Below are positions 51,956 to 62,798 of a stretch of 62,985 nt of DNA, in pieces. The DNA comes from Eubacteriales Family XIII. Incertae Sedis bacterium. GTDB taxonomy: Bacteria > Bacillota > Clostridia > Peptostreptococcales > Anaerovoracaceae. Positions within the stretch are counted from its first letter, which is position 1. Each line of letters starts with the position of its first letter. The position numbers and the translations under genes were made by a program. The notes beneath the pieces are model-generated. The model saw only the letters and a list, made by a program, of their open reading frames with translations, had not been told where the DNA came from and did no database searches. The stretch lies in contig JAISTX010000019.1 of NCBI GenBank assembly GCA_031272365.1, positions 1-62,985 of the forward strand, read 5' to 3'.

Positions 51956-53345
51956 AGCCCACCGCCTTCTCCCGCAGCTTCTCGAATTTTTTCAGCCAGG
52001 TGATCAGGTAGACGGCCTCCGCGCGGCAGCCCGCCACCAGGCGCAGCACCTCGCCCTCGTCGCCCGACCCCAAGACCTCGATCCGCCCCTCCGGCACGCC
52101 CGCGTAGCGCAGGCGGTTCGCCGTGTCGTAGCACACGGTGTCGCCGAAGCAGATGTATTTTTCCACGCCGCTCGCCGCGACGCCCGAGAAGTCGCAGTCG
52201 AACGCGTAGAACGTGTTCGAGTAGTGCGGGACGAAGTCGCGCACGGCGTCCAGCCCGACGAGGAAGACCTTCTCGCGCGAGTCCGCCGCGATCACGTTCA
52301 GCGCGCTCTGCAGCGTCTCCGGGTTCTCCTGCTTCATGCGCACGTAGGAGACCGTCTTGGCCCCGAGCGCGAAGGACTCGAACCGCCCGCCGATGTTCGT
52401 GAACGTCTCGAGCGCCCGCCGCACGTCCGCGGGCGCGATGCCCGCCTCCAGCGCGACCGCGATGGCAAGCGCGTAGTTGTACAGAAAATGCGGCGCCTGG
52501 TACGGCATCGGGTAGGCCTCGCCGCCCAGCGAGAAGACCCGCGCCGAAGCGTCCACGTTTTGAATAACATAATCTGCAAGAGCCTCGCTCGCGAAGCCGC
52601 ACGACGGGCACGTGAAACGGCCCACGTTGGCCAGGTTGTACGAGGCGAAGTCGAGCGCGTCGCCGCACAGGGGGCAAGGCATGGTGACCGCGTAGGGGTC
52701 CGGCTGCCCGCCGCCCGCCGGGGCCAGGGGATCCACGCCGAAGCGCACCGCCCGGCCGCTGCCGCGTTCCAGGGATTTGCTGCGCGGCTCCTCGTTGTTC
52801 ACGTACACGGTCGTGCCCGGCCCCACCGCGGGCCGGATCTTGCGCAGGATGTAGTCGGGGTCGCCGTTGCGCTGCACCTGGTCCTTCTGGACGTTCGTGA
52901 CGCACAGGTGCTTCGCCGGGATGGCTTCGTGGATGAGGGGCAGGCTGCGCTCGTCGACCTCCAGGATGAGCCACTCGTCCTTGAGGCGGCCGCCCGCCGT
53001 GGACCTTTTCAACAGCGCGGTCGCCGCGCCGGGCTTCATGTTGGCGCCCTCGAGGTTGGAGCACACGGACCGGCCCGCCGTGCGGAAGATGTGCACGAGC
53101 AGGTTGTTGGTCGTGGACTTGCCGTTCGTCCCGGTGATGAAGACCGTTTTTTCCAGGTCAATGCCCGAAAAGCCACGCAAAAACCCGGGGTCGAACTTCA
53201 GCGCGACCTCCCCGGAAATATTGCTGCCCTTTTTCGGCGCGAGGCGCCCGGCCAGCGCGGCGCAGGCCTTCCCGGCGAGGAGGGCCAAAAGGAACCGCGG
53301 ATTTTGTTTTTTCCGAGCATTTGCCATACCACGTGATTTTATCAT
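51942..53345 (-). CDS. murT: MurT-like Mur ligase (lipid II isoglutaminyl synthase subunit)
   Basis: A 467-residue Mur-ligase-fold protein with DUF1727 C-terminus. The ATP-binding loop GTNGKST is at residues 72-78. A zinc ribbon of the MurT type is present with Cys224, Cys227, Cys246 and Cys249. The later AFDCDF segment contains the Asp that in Staphylococcus MurT completes the GatD triad. The family amidates the D-Glu of lipid II with GatD. ATG 53345 has AGGA 8 bases upstream; ATG 53327 is an alternative. The start lies only 12 bases from the divergent MurE-like gene. Confidence 0.92.
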   Translation of the reverse strand: MIKSRGMANARKKQNPRFLLALLAGKACAALAGRLAPKKGSNISGEVALKFDPGFLRGFSGIDLEKTVFITGTNGKSTTNNLLVHIFRTAGRSVCSNLEGANMKPGAATALLKRSTAGGRLKDEWLILEVDERSLPLIHEAIPAKHLCVTNVQKDQVQRNGDPDYILRKIRPAVGPGTTVYVNNEEPRSKSLERGSGRAVRFGVDPLAPAGGGQPDPYAVTMPCPLCGDALDFASYNLANVGRFTCPSCGFASEALADYVIQNVDASARVFSLGGEAYPMPYQAPHFLYNYALAIAVALEAGIAPADVRRALETFTNIGGRFESFALGAKTVSYVRMKQENPETLQSALNVIAADSREKVFLVGLDAVRDFVPHYSNTFYAFDCDFSGVAASGVEKYICFGDTVCYDTANRLRYAGVPEGRIEVLGSGDEGEVLRLVAGCRAEAVYLITWLKKFEKLREKAVGYGKG

Positions 53346-53350
53346 ATACT
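53345..53350 (+). promoter_or_regulatory. TATACT element 7 bases before the MurE-like ATG
   Basis: A -10-like TATACT ends 7 bases before ATG 53358 and no ribosome binding site is present. Transcription would begin at or near the ATG, giving a leaderless mRNA. The same TATACT-N7-ATG arrangement occurs at 55403. Confidence 0.45.
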
Positions 53351-53357
53351 GATTCCT

Positions 53358-54872
53358 ATGAACAAAACGTTTCTGTTAAAAGATTTGCTGGCGGGCGTGG
53401 ACTACCGCACGGCGTCCGGGGACCCCGCAGCGGCGGCCGTCACGGACGTCTGCTTCGACTCGCGGGCCGCCGCCGCCGGGGCGCTCTTCGCCGCGCTGCC
53501 GCCGACCTCGGAGGGCGGGCTCGACGGGCACGACTTCGCGGGGGCCGCGTACGAGGCGGGCTGCCGCAGCTTCCTTGTGAGCCATATGCCGGAGGCGCTG
53601 GTGGGCAAGGAGGACGCCACCGTCGCCCTCGTGGACGACACGCGGCACGCGCTCGCGCTCGCGAGCGCAAACTTCTTCGGCCACCCCGCGCGGCGCGTCA
53701 AGCTCACGGCCTTGACGGGCACGAAGGGGAAGACGACGATCTCCTTCATGCTGCAGGCGATCTTCGAGGCGGCCGGCAAATCCGTGGGGCTCATCGGCTC
53801 TGGCGGCATCTACTACGGCGACGTCTGGGTCAAGCTGCTCAACACGACGCCGGAGTCCACGCGGCTGCAGGGTTTCCTCTCCGACATGGCGGACGCGGGC
53901 GTGGAGTACGTCTTCCTCGAGGCGACCTCCCAGGGGTTCTACCTGCGCCGCACGGACGGCATCCACTTCGACCTCGGCCTGTACACGAACATTTCCCCGG
54001 ACCATATCTCCAAGACGGAGCACCCCAGCTTCGAGCATTATTTCGAGAGCAAGAGCCGCCTGTTCGAGCAGACGGACGTCTGCATCGTGAACCGGGACGC
54101 GGAGATGTATGGCGAGATCATGCGCGGGGCCAAGGGCACGCGGCTCATCACCTACGGGTTCGCAGGGCCTGCCGGCACGGACGGGCTCGACTACGCGGCG
54201 GAGGGCATCGTCTGCGCGATGGAGGGCACGCGCATGGCCGTGCGCTTCCTCTGCAAGGCGCCCACCTGGGAAGCGCCGATCGAGCTGCGCATCCCGGGCC
54301 GGTTCAACGCGTCCAACGCGCTCGCCGCAATCGCGATCGCGGATTATTATTCAATCCCGAAAGAGGCGATCCAGAGGGGCCTTTCGGTGGCCGTCGCGGC
54401 CGGGCGCATGGAGGAGATCGAGGTGCCCGCGCCCTATACGGTGCTCATCGACTTCGCGCACAACCGGCTCAGCATGGAGAGCCTCATGGAGACCGCGAAG
54501 GCCTACGGGCCGAAGCGCATCCTGTCGGTCTTCGGGCTCGAGGGCAACCGCGCGCACATCCGCAGGTTCGACTCGGGGGAGATCCTCGGGCGGGACGTCG
54601 ACTACACGATCCTCGCGAACGCGAGCCCGCGCACGGACGACCCGGACCGGATCCTCGCGGACATCGCGACGGGCATCGAGCGCGGCGGCGGCCAGGGGCG
54701 CTACGAGATCATCCCCGACCGGCGCGAGGCGATCCTCAAGATCCTGTCGATGGCGCGCGAGGGCGACCTCGTCCTGCTCATCGGCAAGGGAAACGTGCCC
54801 TACGAGGAGGTGCACGGCGTGAACATCCCGTTCAGCGAGCGCGCCGTCGTCGAGGAGTTTTTCAGCAAATAG
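53358..54872 (+). CDS. MurE-like Mur ligase with atypical substrate motifs
   Basis: A 504-residue protein with the three domains of MurE, UDP-MurNAc-tripeptide synthetase. The ATP loop GTKGKTT is at 121-127 and NTTPES near 162-167. Several MurE hallmarks are changed: the usual SSHA is TSQG (190-193), the DNPR/DNPA motif that selects the third amino acid is ASPR (422-425), and KGHE is KGNV (477-480). It thus probably adds a different residue or acts on a different acceptor. It diverges from murT with only 12 bases between starts, and converges on the thioesterase gene. Confidence 0.88.
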   Translation: MNKTFLLKDLLAGVDYRTASGDPAAAAVTDVCFDSRAAAAGALFAALPPTSEGGLDGHDFAGAAYEAGCRSFLVSHMPEALVGKEDATVALVDDTRHALALASANFFGHPARRVKLTALTGTKGKTTISFMLQAIFEAAGKSVGLIGSGGIYYGDVWVKLLNTTPESTRLQGFLSDMADAGVEYVFLEATSQGFYLRRTDGIHFDLGLYTNISPDHISKTEHPSFEHYFESKSRLFEQTDVCIVNRDAEMYGEIMRGAKGTRLITYGFAGPAGTDGLDYAAEGIVCAMEGTRMAVRFLCKAPTWEAPIELRIPGRFNASNALAAIAIADYYSIPKEAIQRGLSVAVAAGRMEEIEVPAPYTVLIDFAHNRLSMESLMETAKAYGPKRILSVFGLEGNRAHIRRFDSGEILGRDVDYTILANASPRTDDPDRILADIATGIERGGGQGRYEIIPDRREAILKILSMAREGDLVLLIGKGNVPYEEVHGVNIPFSERAVVEEFFSK

Positions 54873-54873
54873 A

Positions 54874-55332
54874 TCAGCGTTTGGGGGCGTTCGCGCGGCG
54901 CTTGTGGACATACTCCCAGCGCTGCTTTTCCTCTTCGGTCTCGGGCGCGTAGGCCGGCACCGGCGTGGGCCTGCCATCGTCGTCCAGCGCGACGAGGGTG
55001 AAATACGCCTCGAGCGCCCGGCGCTTGCTCCCCGGGCCGTCGTGGAAGTTTTCCACGTCCACCGTGATGAAGACCTCCATCGAGGTGCGCCCGGTGTAGA
55101 CGACCTCCCCGTGGCTCGTGACGAAGTCCGCGACGCGGACCGGCTCGAGGAACTGCAGCTCGTCGACGCGCGCCGTCACGATGCGCGTGCGGGAGTATTT
55201 GGCGGCGGCGCACCCCGCCGTGTTGTCCATCATCTTCATGACCTCCCCGCCGTGCACGTTGCCCTGCGGGTTTGCGTGCTCCGGCATCATGATCGTCGAA
55301 AGCGTCACGCCCTTTTCTTCTCTGGTAGCCAT
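54874..55332 (-). CDS. Acyl-CoA thioesterase (hotdog fold)
   Basis: A 152-residue hotdog-fold thioesterase of the YciA/ACOT7-like group. Typical segments are PEHANPQGNVHGGEVMKMMD (with the catalytic Asp/Asn region), then TARVDELQFLEPVRVADFV and GRTSMEVFITVDVE. It hydrolyses acyl-CoA to free acid and CoA. ATG 55332 follows AAAGGA. It ends one base from the convergent MurE-like gene and lies back to back with the Cof phosphatase. Confidence 0.92.
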   Translation of the reverse strand: MATREEKGVTLSTIMMPEHANPQGNVHGGEVMKMMDNTAGCAAAKYSRTRIVTARVDELQFLEPVRVADFVTSHGEVVYTGRTSMEVFITVDVENFHDGPGSKRRALEAYFTLVALDDDGRPTPVPAYAPETEEEKQRWEYVHKRRANAPKR

Positions 55333-55386
55333 CTTGCAATCCTTTCTTGCGGAATTCTTACCATATAGAATACCACATGGTATACC

Positions 55387-55406
55387 AGTGGGTCACATAT
55401 GGTATA
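55387..55406 (+). repeat. 20-base sequence shared with position 184
   Basis: Identical to 184-203 (agtgggtcacatatggtata). A related shorter stretch, ccacatggtatacc, lies directly upstream at 55373-55386. It overlaps the -10-like element of the Cof gene. Confidence 0.6.
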
Positions 55407-55408
55407 CT
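55403..55408 (+). promoter_or_regulatory. TATACT element 7 bases before the Cof ATG
   Basis: TATACT ends 7 bases before ATG 55416 and there is no ribosome binding site, as in front of the MurE-like gene. A leaderless transcript is likely if this is the -10. Confidence 0.45.
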
Positions 55409-55415
55409 GGTCTTC

Positions 55416-56243
55416 ATGGATATCAGATTGCTTGCATCGGATTTGGACCGGACGCTCCTGGACTCAAAGCACGAAGTCTCCGCGGAAAACAAGGCCGCGC
55501 TTGAGGCGTGCGCGGAAAAAGGCGTCGTGCTCGTGGCAGCCACGGGCCGCGCGCTGTCGGCCGTGCCCGAGGGCGTGCGCAAGGTGCGGGGGATGCGCTA
55601 CATCGTCTGCTCCAACGGCGCGAAGGTCTTCGAGAACGACGGCACGAAGCTGCTCTACGAGCGCTACATCTCCCGCGAGGCGGTGGACTACATCCGCCCG
55701 CTGCTGGAGGACGGCGAGGTGCTCTGCGAGTTTTTCTGGGGCGGCTACCCCTACGTGCAGCAGGACCGCTACGACCGCCACGAGGCGATCCCGGGCTGGT
55801 TCCTCGAGTATTTCCTCGCCTCGCGCAAGCCCGTGCCCGACATGGCGCGGGCGATCGAGGAGCACCTGCACGAGATCGAGAACATCAATTTCGTCTTCGC
55901 GGACGACGCCGTGAAGGAGCGGCTGCGCGGTTACCTGGCCGCCCGCACGGACCTCTATGAGTTCACCTCCTCGATGCCGTTCAATTTCGAGATCGGCGGC
56001 GTGGGCGTGAGCAAGGCGTCCGCGCTCGACTTCGTCTGCGCCAGGGAGGGCATCCTCCCCGCGCAGTGCATCTGCTTCGGCGACTCCGAGAACGACGCGC
56101 ACATGATCGCCTGGGCCGGCATCGGCGTCGCGATGGGCAACGCGGTGCCCGAGGCGAAGGCCGCCGCAGGCCACGTGACGGGCGACAACGAGCATTCCGG
56201 CGTCGCGCAGGCGCTCTACGCGCTCGGCGTCCTCCCCTGCTGA
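55416..56243 (+). CDS. Cof-type HAD-superfamily phosphatase
   Basis: A 275-residue HAD hydrolase of the Cof/YidA type. Motif I is LASDLDRTLLDSK (the family norm is DxDGT; here Asp-Leu-Asp-Arg-Thr), motif II GRALS, and motif IV GDSENDAHM near residue 230, with a large C2 cap between. Such enzymes dephosphorylate sugar phosphates or flavin nucleotides in the cytoplasm. No ribosome binding site precedes ATG 55416. The gene stands between the thioesterase and the FIST operon. Confidence 0.92.
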   Translation: MDIRLLASDLDRTLLDSKHEVSAENKAALEACAEKGVVLVAATGRALSAVPEGVRKVRGMRYIVCSNGAKVFENDGTKLLYERYISREAVDYIRPLLEDGEVLCEFFWGGYPYVQQDRYDRHEAIPGWFLEYFLASRKPVPDMARAIEEHLHEIENINFVFADDAVKERLRGYLAARTDLYEFTSSMPFNFEIGGVGVSKASALDFVCAREGILPAQCICFGDSENDAHMIAWAGIGVAMGNAVPEAKAAAGHVTGDNEHSGVAQALYALGVLPC

Positions 56244-56283
56244 AGCCCGGCGGCGGCAAAATTATACGACAATTGCAAAACTG

Positions 56284-56312
56284 TTTACTTTTCTGACATT
56301 TTGTAAGATAAT
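56284..56312 (+). promoter_or_regulatory. Promoter of the FIST-kinase operon
   Basis: TTTACT (56284-56289), 17-base spacer and GATAAT (56307-56312), 45 bases before the start of the FIST gene. Confidence 0.5.
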
Positions 56313-56356
56313 ATGGTCAACGTTCATACCATTGGGGTTTTTTGGGGTGCACTGAT

Positions 56357-57514
56357 ATGATCAAAATGTATTCTGCGTTCACGGAAGAGGCGGACGACGC
56401 CGCAGCCGCGATTTCAGAGCTTGAGGGCGCGCTCGCGGGCGGCGGGGGTCTGCTCGCCCATTCCATCGGCCTCGTCCACTGCCACCAGGACTTTGTCACC
56501 AGCGGCGTGCTGCGCGCCATATCCGAGCAATTCGCCTTCCCGGTCGTGGGCATCACGACGAACAGCGCCGCGAACGACGCGGGGTATTCCGCGTTTGGCC
56601 TCGGCCTCCAGGTCCTGACCAGCGACGACGTCCGGTTCGAGGCCGGCATCACGGGCTCCGTCAAGGGGAACCCGCGCGAGGCCCTCGCGCCCCTCGTGGG
56701 GCGCATCTGCGGGGGCGGCGGGGAGCCCGCGAAATTCCTGCTCGCCTACGCGCCGCTCATCATCGGGCAGAGCGGCGACAGCATCGTGAAGGCCATCACG
56801 GAGCTTTCGGGCGGGCTGCCGGTTTTCGGCTCCCTGCCGATTTCCGACGAGGCGGACTTCGCGGACTCCGCCGTGCTGTACGAGGGCGAGGCCTATCTGG
56901 AGGCGGCGGCGCTCATCGGCTTCTTCGGGGAGATAGACCCCGTCTTCTTCACGATCGACGTCAAGGACGAGAACATCCTGAAAACGGACGCGCTGATCAC
57001 GCGCGCCGAGGACAACATCCTCTACTGCATCAACGGGATGCCGACGGCGCAGTACACCGAGTCGATCAACCTCGCGGCGGCGGGCGGGCTCGAAAGCCTG
57101 CTCTCCACGCCCTTCGTGCTCGACTGCCCGGACGGCGCCCGCCTCGTGCGCAGCTGCTTCTCGAACGGCCCTTGCGGCAGCGCCGTCCTCGGCGGCGACG
57201 CCTGCACGGGCGCGAAGGTGGGCTTCGCGGTCACGGAGCCCAAGGACATCGTCGAGACGGCGGCGGTGGCGGCCGAGCGCGCCCTTTTGAGCAAGGGCGG
57301 GCGCGGCGCGGTCTTCATGTACTCGTGCGCGGGGCGCATCTGGTCGCTCGGCATGGACGACATGGCGGAAATCGAGAAGGTGCGGAGCCTGCTCCTGGGG
57401 CAGATGCCCTTCTTCCTCGCCTACAGCGGCGGGGAGCTTTACCCCCAGCTGGCGGGGGACGGCGCGGTGATCAACACGATGCAGAACCACTCCCTCGTGG
57501 TCTGCGTCCTGTAG
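56357..57514 (+). CDS. FIST N- and C-domain sensor protein
   Basis: A 385-residue protein with the FIST_N domain ([19 protein letters not shown] near residue 60) and FIST_C domain ([16 protein letters not shown], then [13 protein letters not shown] near 315). FIST domains are predicted small-ligand sensors, perhaps for amino acids, linked to signal transduction. ATG 56357 has GGGGTG 7 bases upstream. The stop is 8 to 23 bases before the hybrid kinase, so the two form an operon and probably a signalling pair. No membrane segment is seen, so sensing is cytoplasmic. Confidence 0.9.
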   Translation: MIKMYSAFTEEADDAAAAISELEGALAGGGGLLAHSIGLVHCHQDFVTSGVLRAISEQFAFPVVGITTNSAANDAGYSAFGLGLQVLTSDDVRFEAGITGSVKGNPREALAPLVGRICGGGGEPAKFLLAYAPLIIGQSGDSIVKAITELSGGLPVFGSLPISDEADFADSAVLYEGEAYLEAAALIGFFGEIDPVFFTIDVKDENILKTDALITRAEDNILYCINGMPTAQYTESINLAAAGGLESLLSTPFVLDCPDGARLVRSCFSNGPCGSAVLGGDACTGAKVGFAVTEPKDIVETAAVAAERALLSKGGRGAVFMYSCAGRIWSLGMDDMAEIEKVRSLLLGQMPFFLAYSGGELYPQLAGDGAVINTMQNHSLVVCVL

Positions 57515-57537
57515 GCGCAGGGATGGAAGGCGGAGAG

Positions 57538-59646
<2,109 letters not shown>

Positions 59647-59671
59647 CGCACCCCTGATTTCGCAATAACAA

Positions 59672-61732
59672 TCACCCGGCCAGCAAAAGGCCGACGCGGT
59701 AGACGAGGAAGGCGCAGACCCAGGCGATCGCGGTCTGGCGCACGACCATCCACAGCGCGGCGAGCCCCCCGCGCGCGCCGCCGCCCATCTCCTTCCCCAC
59801 GACGCTGATCGCCGCGACGCAGGGCGTGTACAGCAGGCAGAAGACAAGGAAGACGTAGGCCGTGAGCGGCGTGAACACGCCCGGCAGCAGGGCCTGCAGC
59901 TCCATGACGGTCGCCGCGCCCGTGAGCACAGCGAGGCAGGAGATGACGGTTTCCTTCGCGATGAAGCCCGCGATGACGGCCGTCGCGCAGATGCCCGTCC
60001 CGATGCCGAGCGGCGAGAACGCGGGCGCGAGGAAGCCCCCGATGGCGTCGAGCATGCTGCCGCCGCCGTAGCCGACCGGGTTGAGGCGCGCGTCGAAGCT
60101 CTGGAGGAACCAGATGATGACGGTCGCGAGCAGGATGACGGTGAAGGCGCGCTGCAGGAAGTCGCGCGTGCGGTGCCAGAGCAGGATGCCGACGGTCCTC
60201 GCGTTCGGGAGGCGGTACGTCGGCAGCTCCATGATGAACGGGACGGGCTTGCCGCGGAAGACGAGCCGGTTCAGGATGACGCCCACGGCGATGGCGACGG
60301 CGATGCCCATCGCGTACAGCGATAGGATGACCAGGCCGCGCCACGCGGGGAAGAGGGCCGCCACGAAGACGCCGTAGATCGGCAGCTTCGCGGTGCAGCT
60401 CATGAAGGGCGTCAGCATGACCGTCACCTTCCGGTCGCGCTCCGAGGATAGCGTGCGCGCGCTCATGATCGCCGGGACGGAGCAGCCGAAGCCCAGGATC
60501 ATCGGGATGATGCTGCGCCCGGACAGGCCCAGCTTGCGCAGCAGCTTGTCCATGATGAAGGCGACCCGCGCCATATACCCGCTGTCCTCCAGCAGGGACA
60601 TGAAGAAGAAGATCACGATGATCATCGGGATGAAGCTCACGACGGACCCCACGCCGCCGAAGACCGCCTCGCCGACGAAGGACCGGATCACGGGGTTGAC
60701 CCCCGACGCCTCCATCGCGCGGGCGACGCCCTCCCCCGCGGCCCCGAAGAGCGCGCCGAGCGCGTCGGACAGCGCCGCGCCGATCACGGAAAACGTCAGC
60801 CAGAACACCACGGCCATCACGCCGAAGAAAATAGGGATGCCGAAATACTTGCTCGTGAGCACCTGGTCGATGCGCGCGCTGTGGTCCTGCTGCAAGGTGA
60901 TGTGCGGCTTCTCGATCGCCTCCGAGACCGCCTCGCCAATGAATTCGTAGCGCATATCCGCGATCGCCGCCTTGCGGTCCGTGCCCGCCTCCAGCTCCAT
61001 GTCGCGCGCCGTCTCGTCGATCGTATGCCGCTCGTGCTCCGTCAGCTGCAGCGCGTCGAGCAGCGGCTCGTCGCGTTCGAGGATCTTCGTGGCGGCAAAC
61101 TTCGCAGAGATCCCCAGCCACGCCGCATGGTCCTCGATCAGGTGCGTGACCGCGTGGATCGCCCGGTGCACCGCCCCCGAGCAGAAGTCCGTCACCCGCG
61201 GCGGGCTCGCCTCTGCGGCCGTGCGTACCGCCACTTCGAGCAGCTCGCCTATGCCCTCGTGCCGCGTGGCCGAGATCGGGACGACGGGCACGCCGAGCTT
61301 CTCCGACAGCGCGGCCACGTCGGCCGACCCGTGGTTTTCCCGCAGCTCATCCATCATGTTCAGCGCGATGACGAGCGGCGTGCCGAGCTGCATGAGCTGT
61401 AGCGACAGGTACAGCCCGCGCTCCACGTTCATGACGTCCACGACGTCCACGATCGCGTCGGGCTTCTCCCGTATGATGAAATCCCGCGCGACGATCTCCT
61501 CCTGCGAATAGGGGGACAGGGAGTAGATGCCCGGCAGGTCCACGAGCGATACGCGCGCCGCGTCCTTTTTCGGCAGGTACGCCATGGCGCCCCGCAATTC
61601 CGCCTCTTTCTTTTCGACGGTGACGCCGGGGAAATTGCCGACGTGCTGGTTCATGCCCGTGAGCTGGTTGAACAGGGTCGTCTTCCCGGAGTTCGGGTTG
61701 CCCGCCAGCGCGATCGTCAGGCTATTCTTCAT
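59672..61732 (-). CDS. feoB: Ferrous iron transport protein B
   Basis: A 686-residue FeoB, the ferrous iron permease. The N-terminal G domain has G1 GNPNSGKTT (11-19), G3 DLPG and G4 NMMD. A helical linker follows, then a membrane region with about nine or ten helices including two Gate motifs (GFGCSVPAIMSAR; LYTPCVAAI). It is of normal length. The start overlaps the feoA stop by 11 bases. Substrate could also be Mn in some lineages; the feoAB pairing favours Fe(II). Confidence 0.96.
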   Translation of the reverse strand: MKNSLTIALAGNPNSGKTTLFNQLTGMNQHVGNFPGVTVEKKEAELRGAMAYLPKKDAARVSLVDLPGIYSLSPYSQEEIVARDFIIREKPDAIVDVVDVMNVERGLYLSLQLMQLGTPLVIALNMMDELRENHGSADVAALSEKLGVPVVPISATRHEGIGELLEVAVRTAAEASPPRVTDFCSGAVHRAIHAVTHLIEDHAAWLGISAKFAATKILERDEPLLDALQLTEHERHTIDETARDMELEAGTDRKAAIADMRYEFIGEAVSEAIEKPHITLQQDHSARIDQVLTSKYFGIPIFFGVMAVVFWLTFSVIGAALSDALGALFGAAGEGVARAMEASGVNPVIRSFVGEAVFGGVGSVVSFIPMIIVIFFFMSLLEDSGYMARVAFIMDKLLRKLGLSGRSIIPMILGFGCSVPAIMSARTLSSERDRKVTVMLTPFMSCTAKLPIYGVFVAALFPAWRGLVILSLYAMGIAVAIAVGVILNRLVFRGKPVPFIMELPTYRLPNARTVGILLWHRTRDFLQRAFTVILLATVIIWFLQSFDARLNPVGYGGGSMLDAIGGFLAPAFSPLGIGTGICATAVIAGFIAKETVISCLAVLTGAATVMELQALLPGVFTPLTAYVFLVFCLLYTPCVAAISVVGKEMGGGARGGLAALWMVVRQTAIAWVCAFLVYRVGLLLAG

Positions 61733-61991
61733 GTTTGCCCACCCGGAACGGGTTCATGCACGCGTCCTCGAACGGCAGCACCGTGATGCGCGCCGCCGCC
61801 GCCTTCCGGATCGTCAGCTCGTAGCCCCGAAGCGAAAGCTGCACGGGGTCGCCCATCGGCGCGGCCTTGCGCAGGTAGACCGGCGTGCCGGGCGTCAGCC
61901 CCATGTCCAGCAGCCTGTCCCGCGCTTCGCCTTCCCCCCCGACCTGTTCTATCATGCCGCTCTCGCCAGGCAGCAGCTCGTCCAATGTCAA
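61722..61991 (-). CDS. feoA: FeoA-family protein
   Basis: An 89-residue SH3-like FeoA protein that supports FeoB at the membrane. It has LTLDELLPGESGMIEQV at the start, DRLLDMGLTPGTPVYL and LSLRGYELTIRKAAA. I chose TTG 61991, because GGAGGGG lies directly before it. An ATG at 62027 would add 12 residues but coincides with the predicted transcription start. It is co-transcribed with feoB. Confidence 0.9.
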   Translation of the reverse strand: MTLDELLPGESGMIEQVGGEGEARDRLLDMGLTPGTPVYLRKAAPMGDPVQLSLRGYELTIRKAAAARITVLPFEDACMNPFRVGKHEE

Positions 61992-62032
61992 CGTTCCCCT
62001 CCTTGAAAAAATAAATACAAATTCCATGAGGT

Positions 62033-62061
62033 ATCATACGCTAACATTTGACAGCCATCAA
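62033..62061 (-). promoter_or_regulatory. feoAB promoter
   Basis: Minus strand TTGATG (62056-62061), 17-base spacer and TATGAT (62033-62038). The site overlaps the tRNA-Phe promoter on the other strand. I see no clear Fur box. Confidence 0.6.
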
Positions 62062-62076
62062 GTATTATCATATAAT
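62048..62076 (+). promoter_or_regulatory. Consensus promoter of tRNA-Phe
   Basis: TTGACA (62048-62053), exactly 17 bases, TATAAT (62071-62076): a perfect sigma-A consensus, 38 bases before the tRNA. Confidence 0.85.
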
Positions 62077-62114
62077 TGTGCTTGCGTTTGCGCCTCAGGA
62101 GGGCCCGCAGATGC

Positions 62115-62190
<76 letters not shown>

Positions 62191-62194
62191 GAAG

Positions 62195-62228
62195 AAAAAC
62201 CGCCGGTCCCGGCGGTTTTTGCTTTTCT
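62195..62228 (+). terminator. Terminator of tRNA-Phe
   Basis: AAAAACCGCCG, loop GTCC, CGGCGGTTTTT and a further T-rich run lie 4 bases behind the tRNA. The symmetrical A- and T-runs could let it work in both directions. Confidence 0.85.
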
Positions 62229-62290
62229 CCTAATAAGCGGCGGCCGCGTTGACGGGAATCAACCGCGGGATCGTACAGCGAGCGCGAGAT

Positions 62291-62334
62291 GTGTCAGATT
62301 ATACGTCCCCATGGCACACGCGTCCCCATGACAC
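62291..62334 (+). repeat. MITE/REP-like terminal repeat, copy 1
   Basis: It begins gtgtcagattatacgtcccc and ends cgtccccatgacac, an imperfect inner inverted repeat. The same block recurs inverted at 62552 and direct at 62749. Such blocks often border REP-associated (Y1) transposase genes or non-autonomous elements. Confidence 0.75.
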
Positions 62335-62551
62335 GGGGGCAATGTGAGATTTGGCAAGCTGATTATAGCATATTATGGGGTTCGACAAGCGGCTTATTAG
62401 GGCGCAAGCCTCCCACCAGGCTGGACGTATGACGCAGGCCTACCCACGGCGGGGAATGTCTCCGCCATTTTTTTGTCGCTTTTTTGTCACCAAAGTTATT
62501 GAACGATACGCAAGGACGCTTGAAGATATAAAAGTTATTGGGCGATATTGC

Positions 62552-62578
62552 GTGTCATGGGGACGTATAATTTGACAC
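62552..62578 (-). repeat. MITE/REP-like terminal repeat, copy 2 (inverted)
   Basis: Read on the minus strand, it begins gtgtcaaattatacgtcccc and ends catgacac, matching copies 1 and 3. With copy 1 it forms inverted ends of a 288-base segment. Confidence 0.75.
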
Positions 62579-62748
62579 ACTCCCCCAGCCTCGGCGACCT
62601 TGAGCTCTTTGTGCTCGTTGCTCGTCCTCACAATTGAAATATGCTGACCACTTCAACTGTCCCTCCACCACCTTTCGCAGCTCGAGTGGATTCAAGAAGC
62701 CACTGCAACAGAAATCGGGATGCAGCCTCACATTGGAGAAGAGGTAAT

Positions 62749-62796
62749 GTGTCAAATTATACGTCCCCATGGCACATGACACGCGTCCCCATGACA
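62749..62796 (+). repeat. MITE/REP-like terminal repeat, copy 3
   Basis: It begins gtgtcaaattatacgtcccc and continues catggcacatgacacgcg, closely matching copy 1. With copy 2 it forms inverted ends of a 245-base segment. Confidence 0.75.
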
Positions 62797-62798
62797 TG

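Noticed and set aside
62015..62080. Fur box upstream of feoAB
   Set aside because: The region is AT-rich (atgataata) but does not give a convincing 19-base inverted repeat, so I did not claim it.
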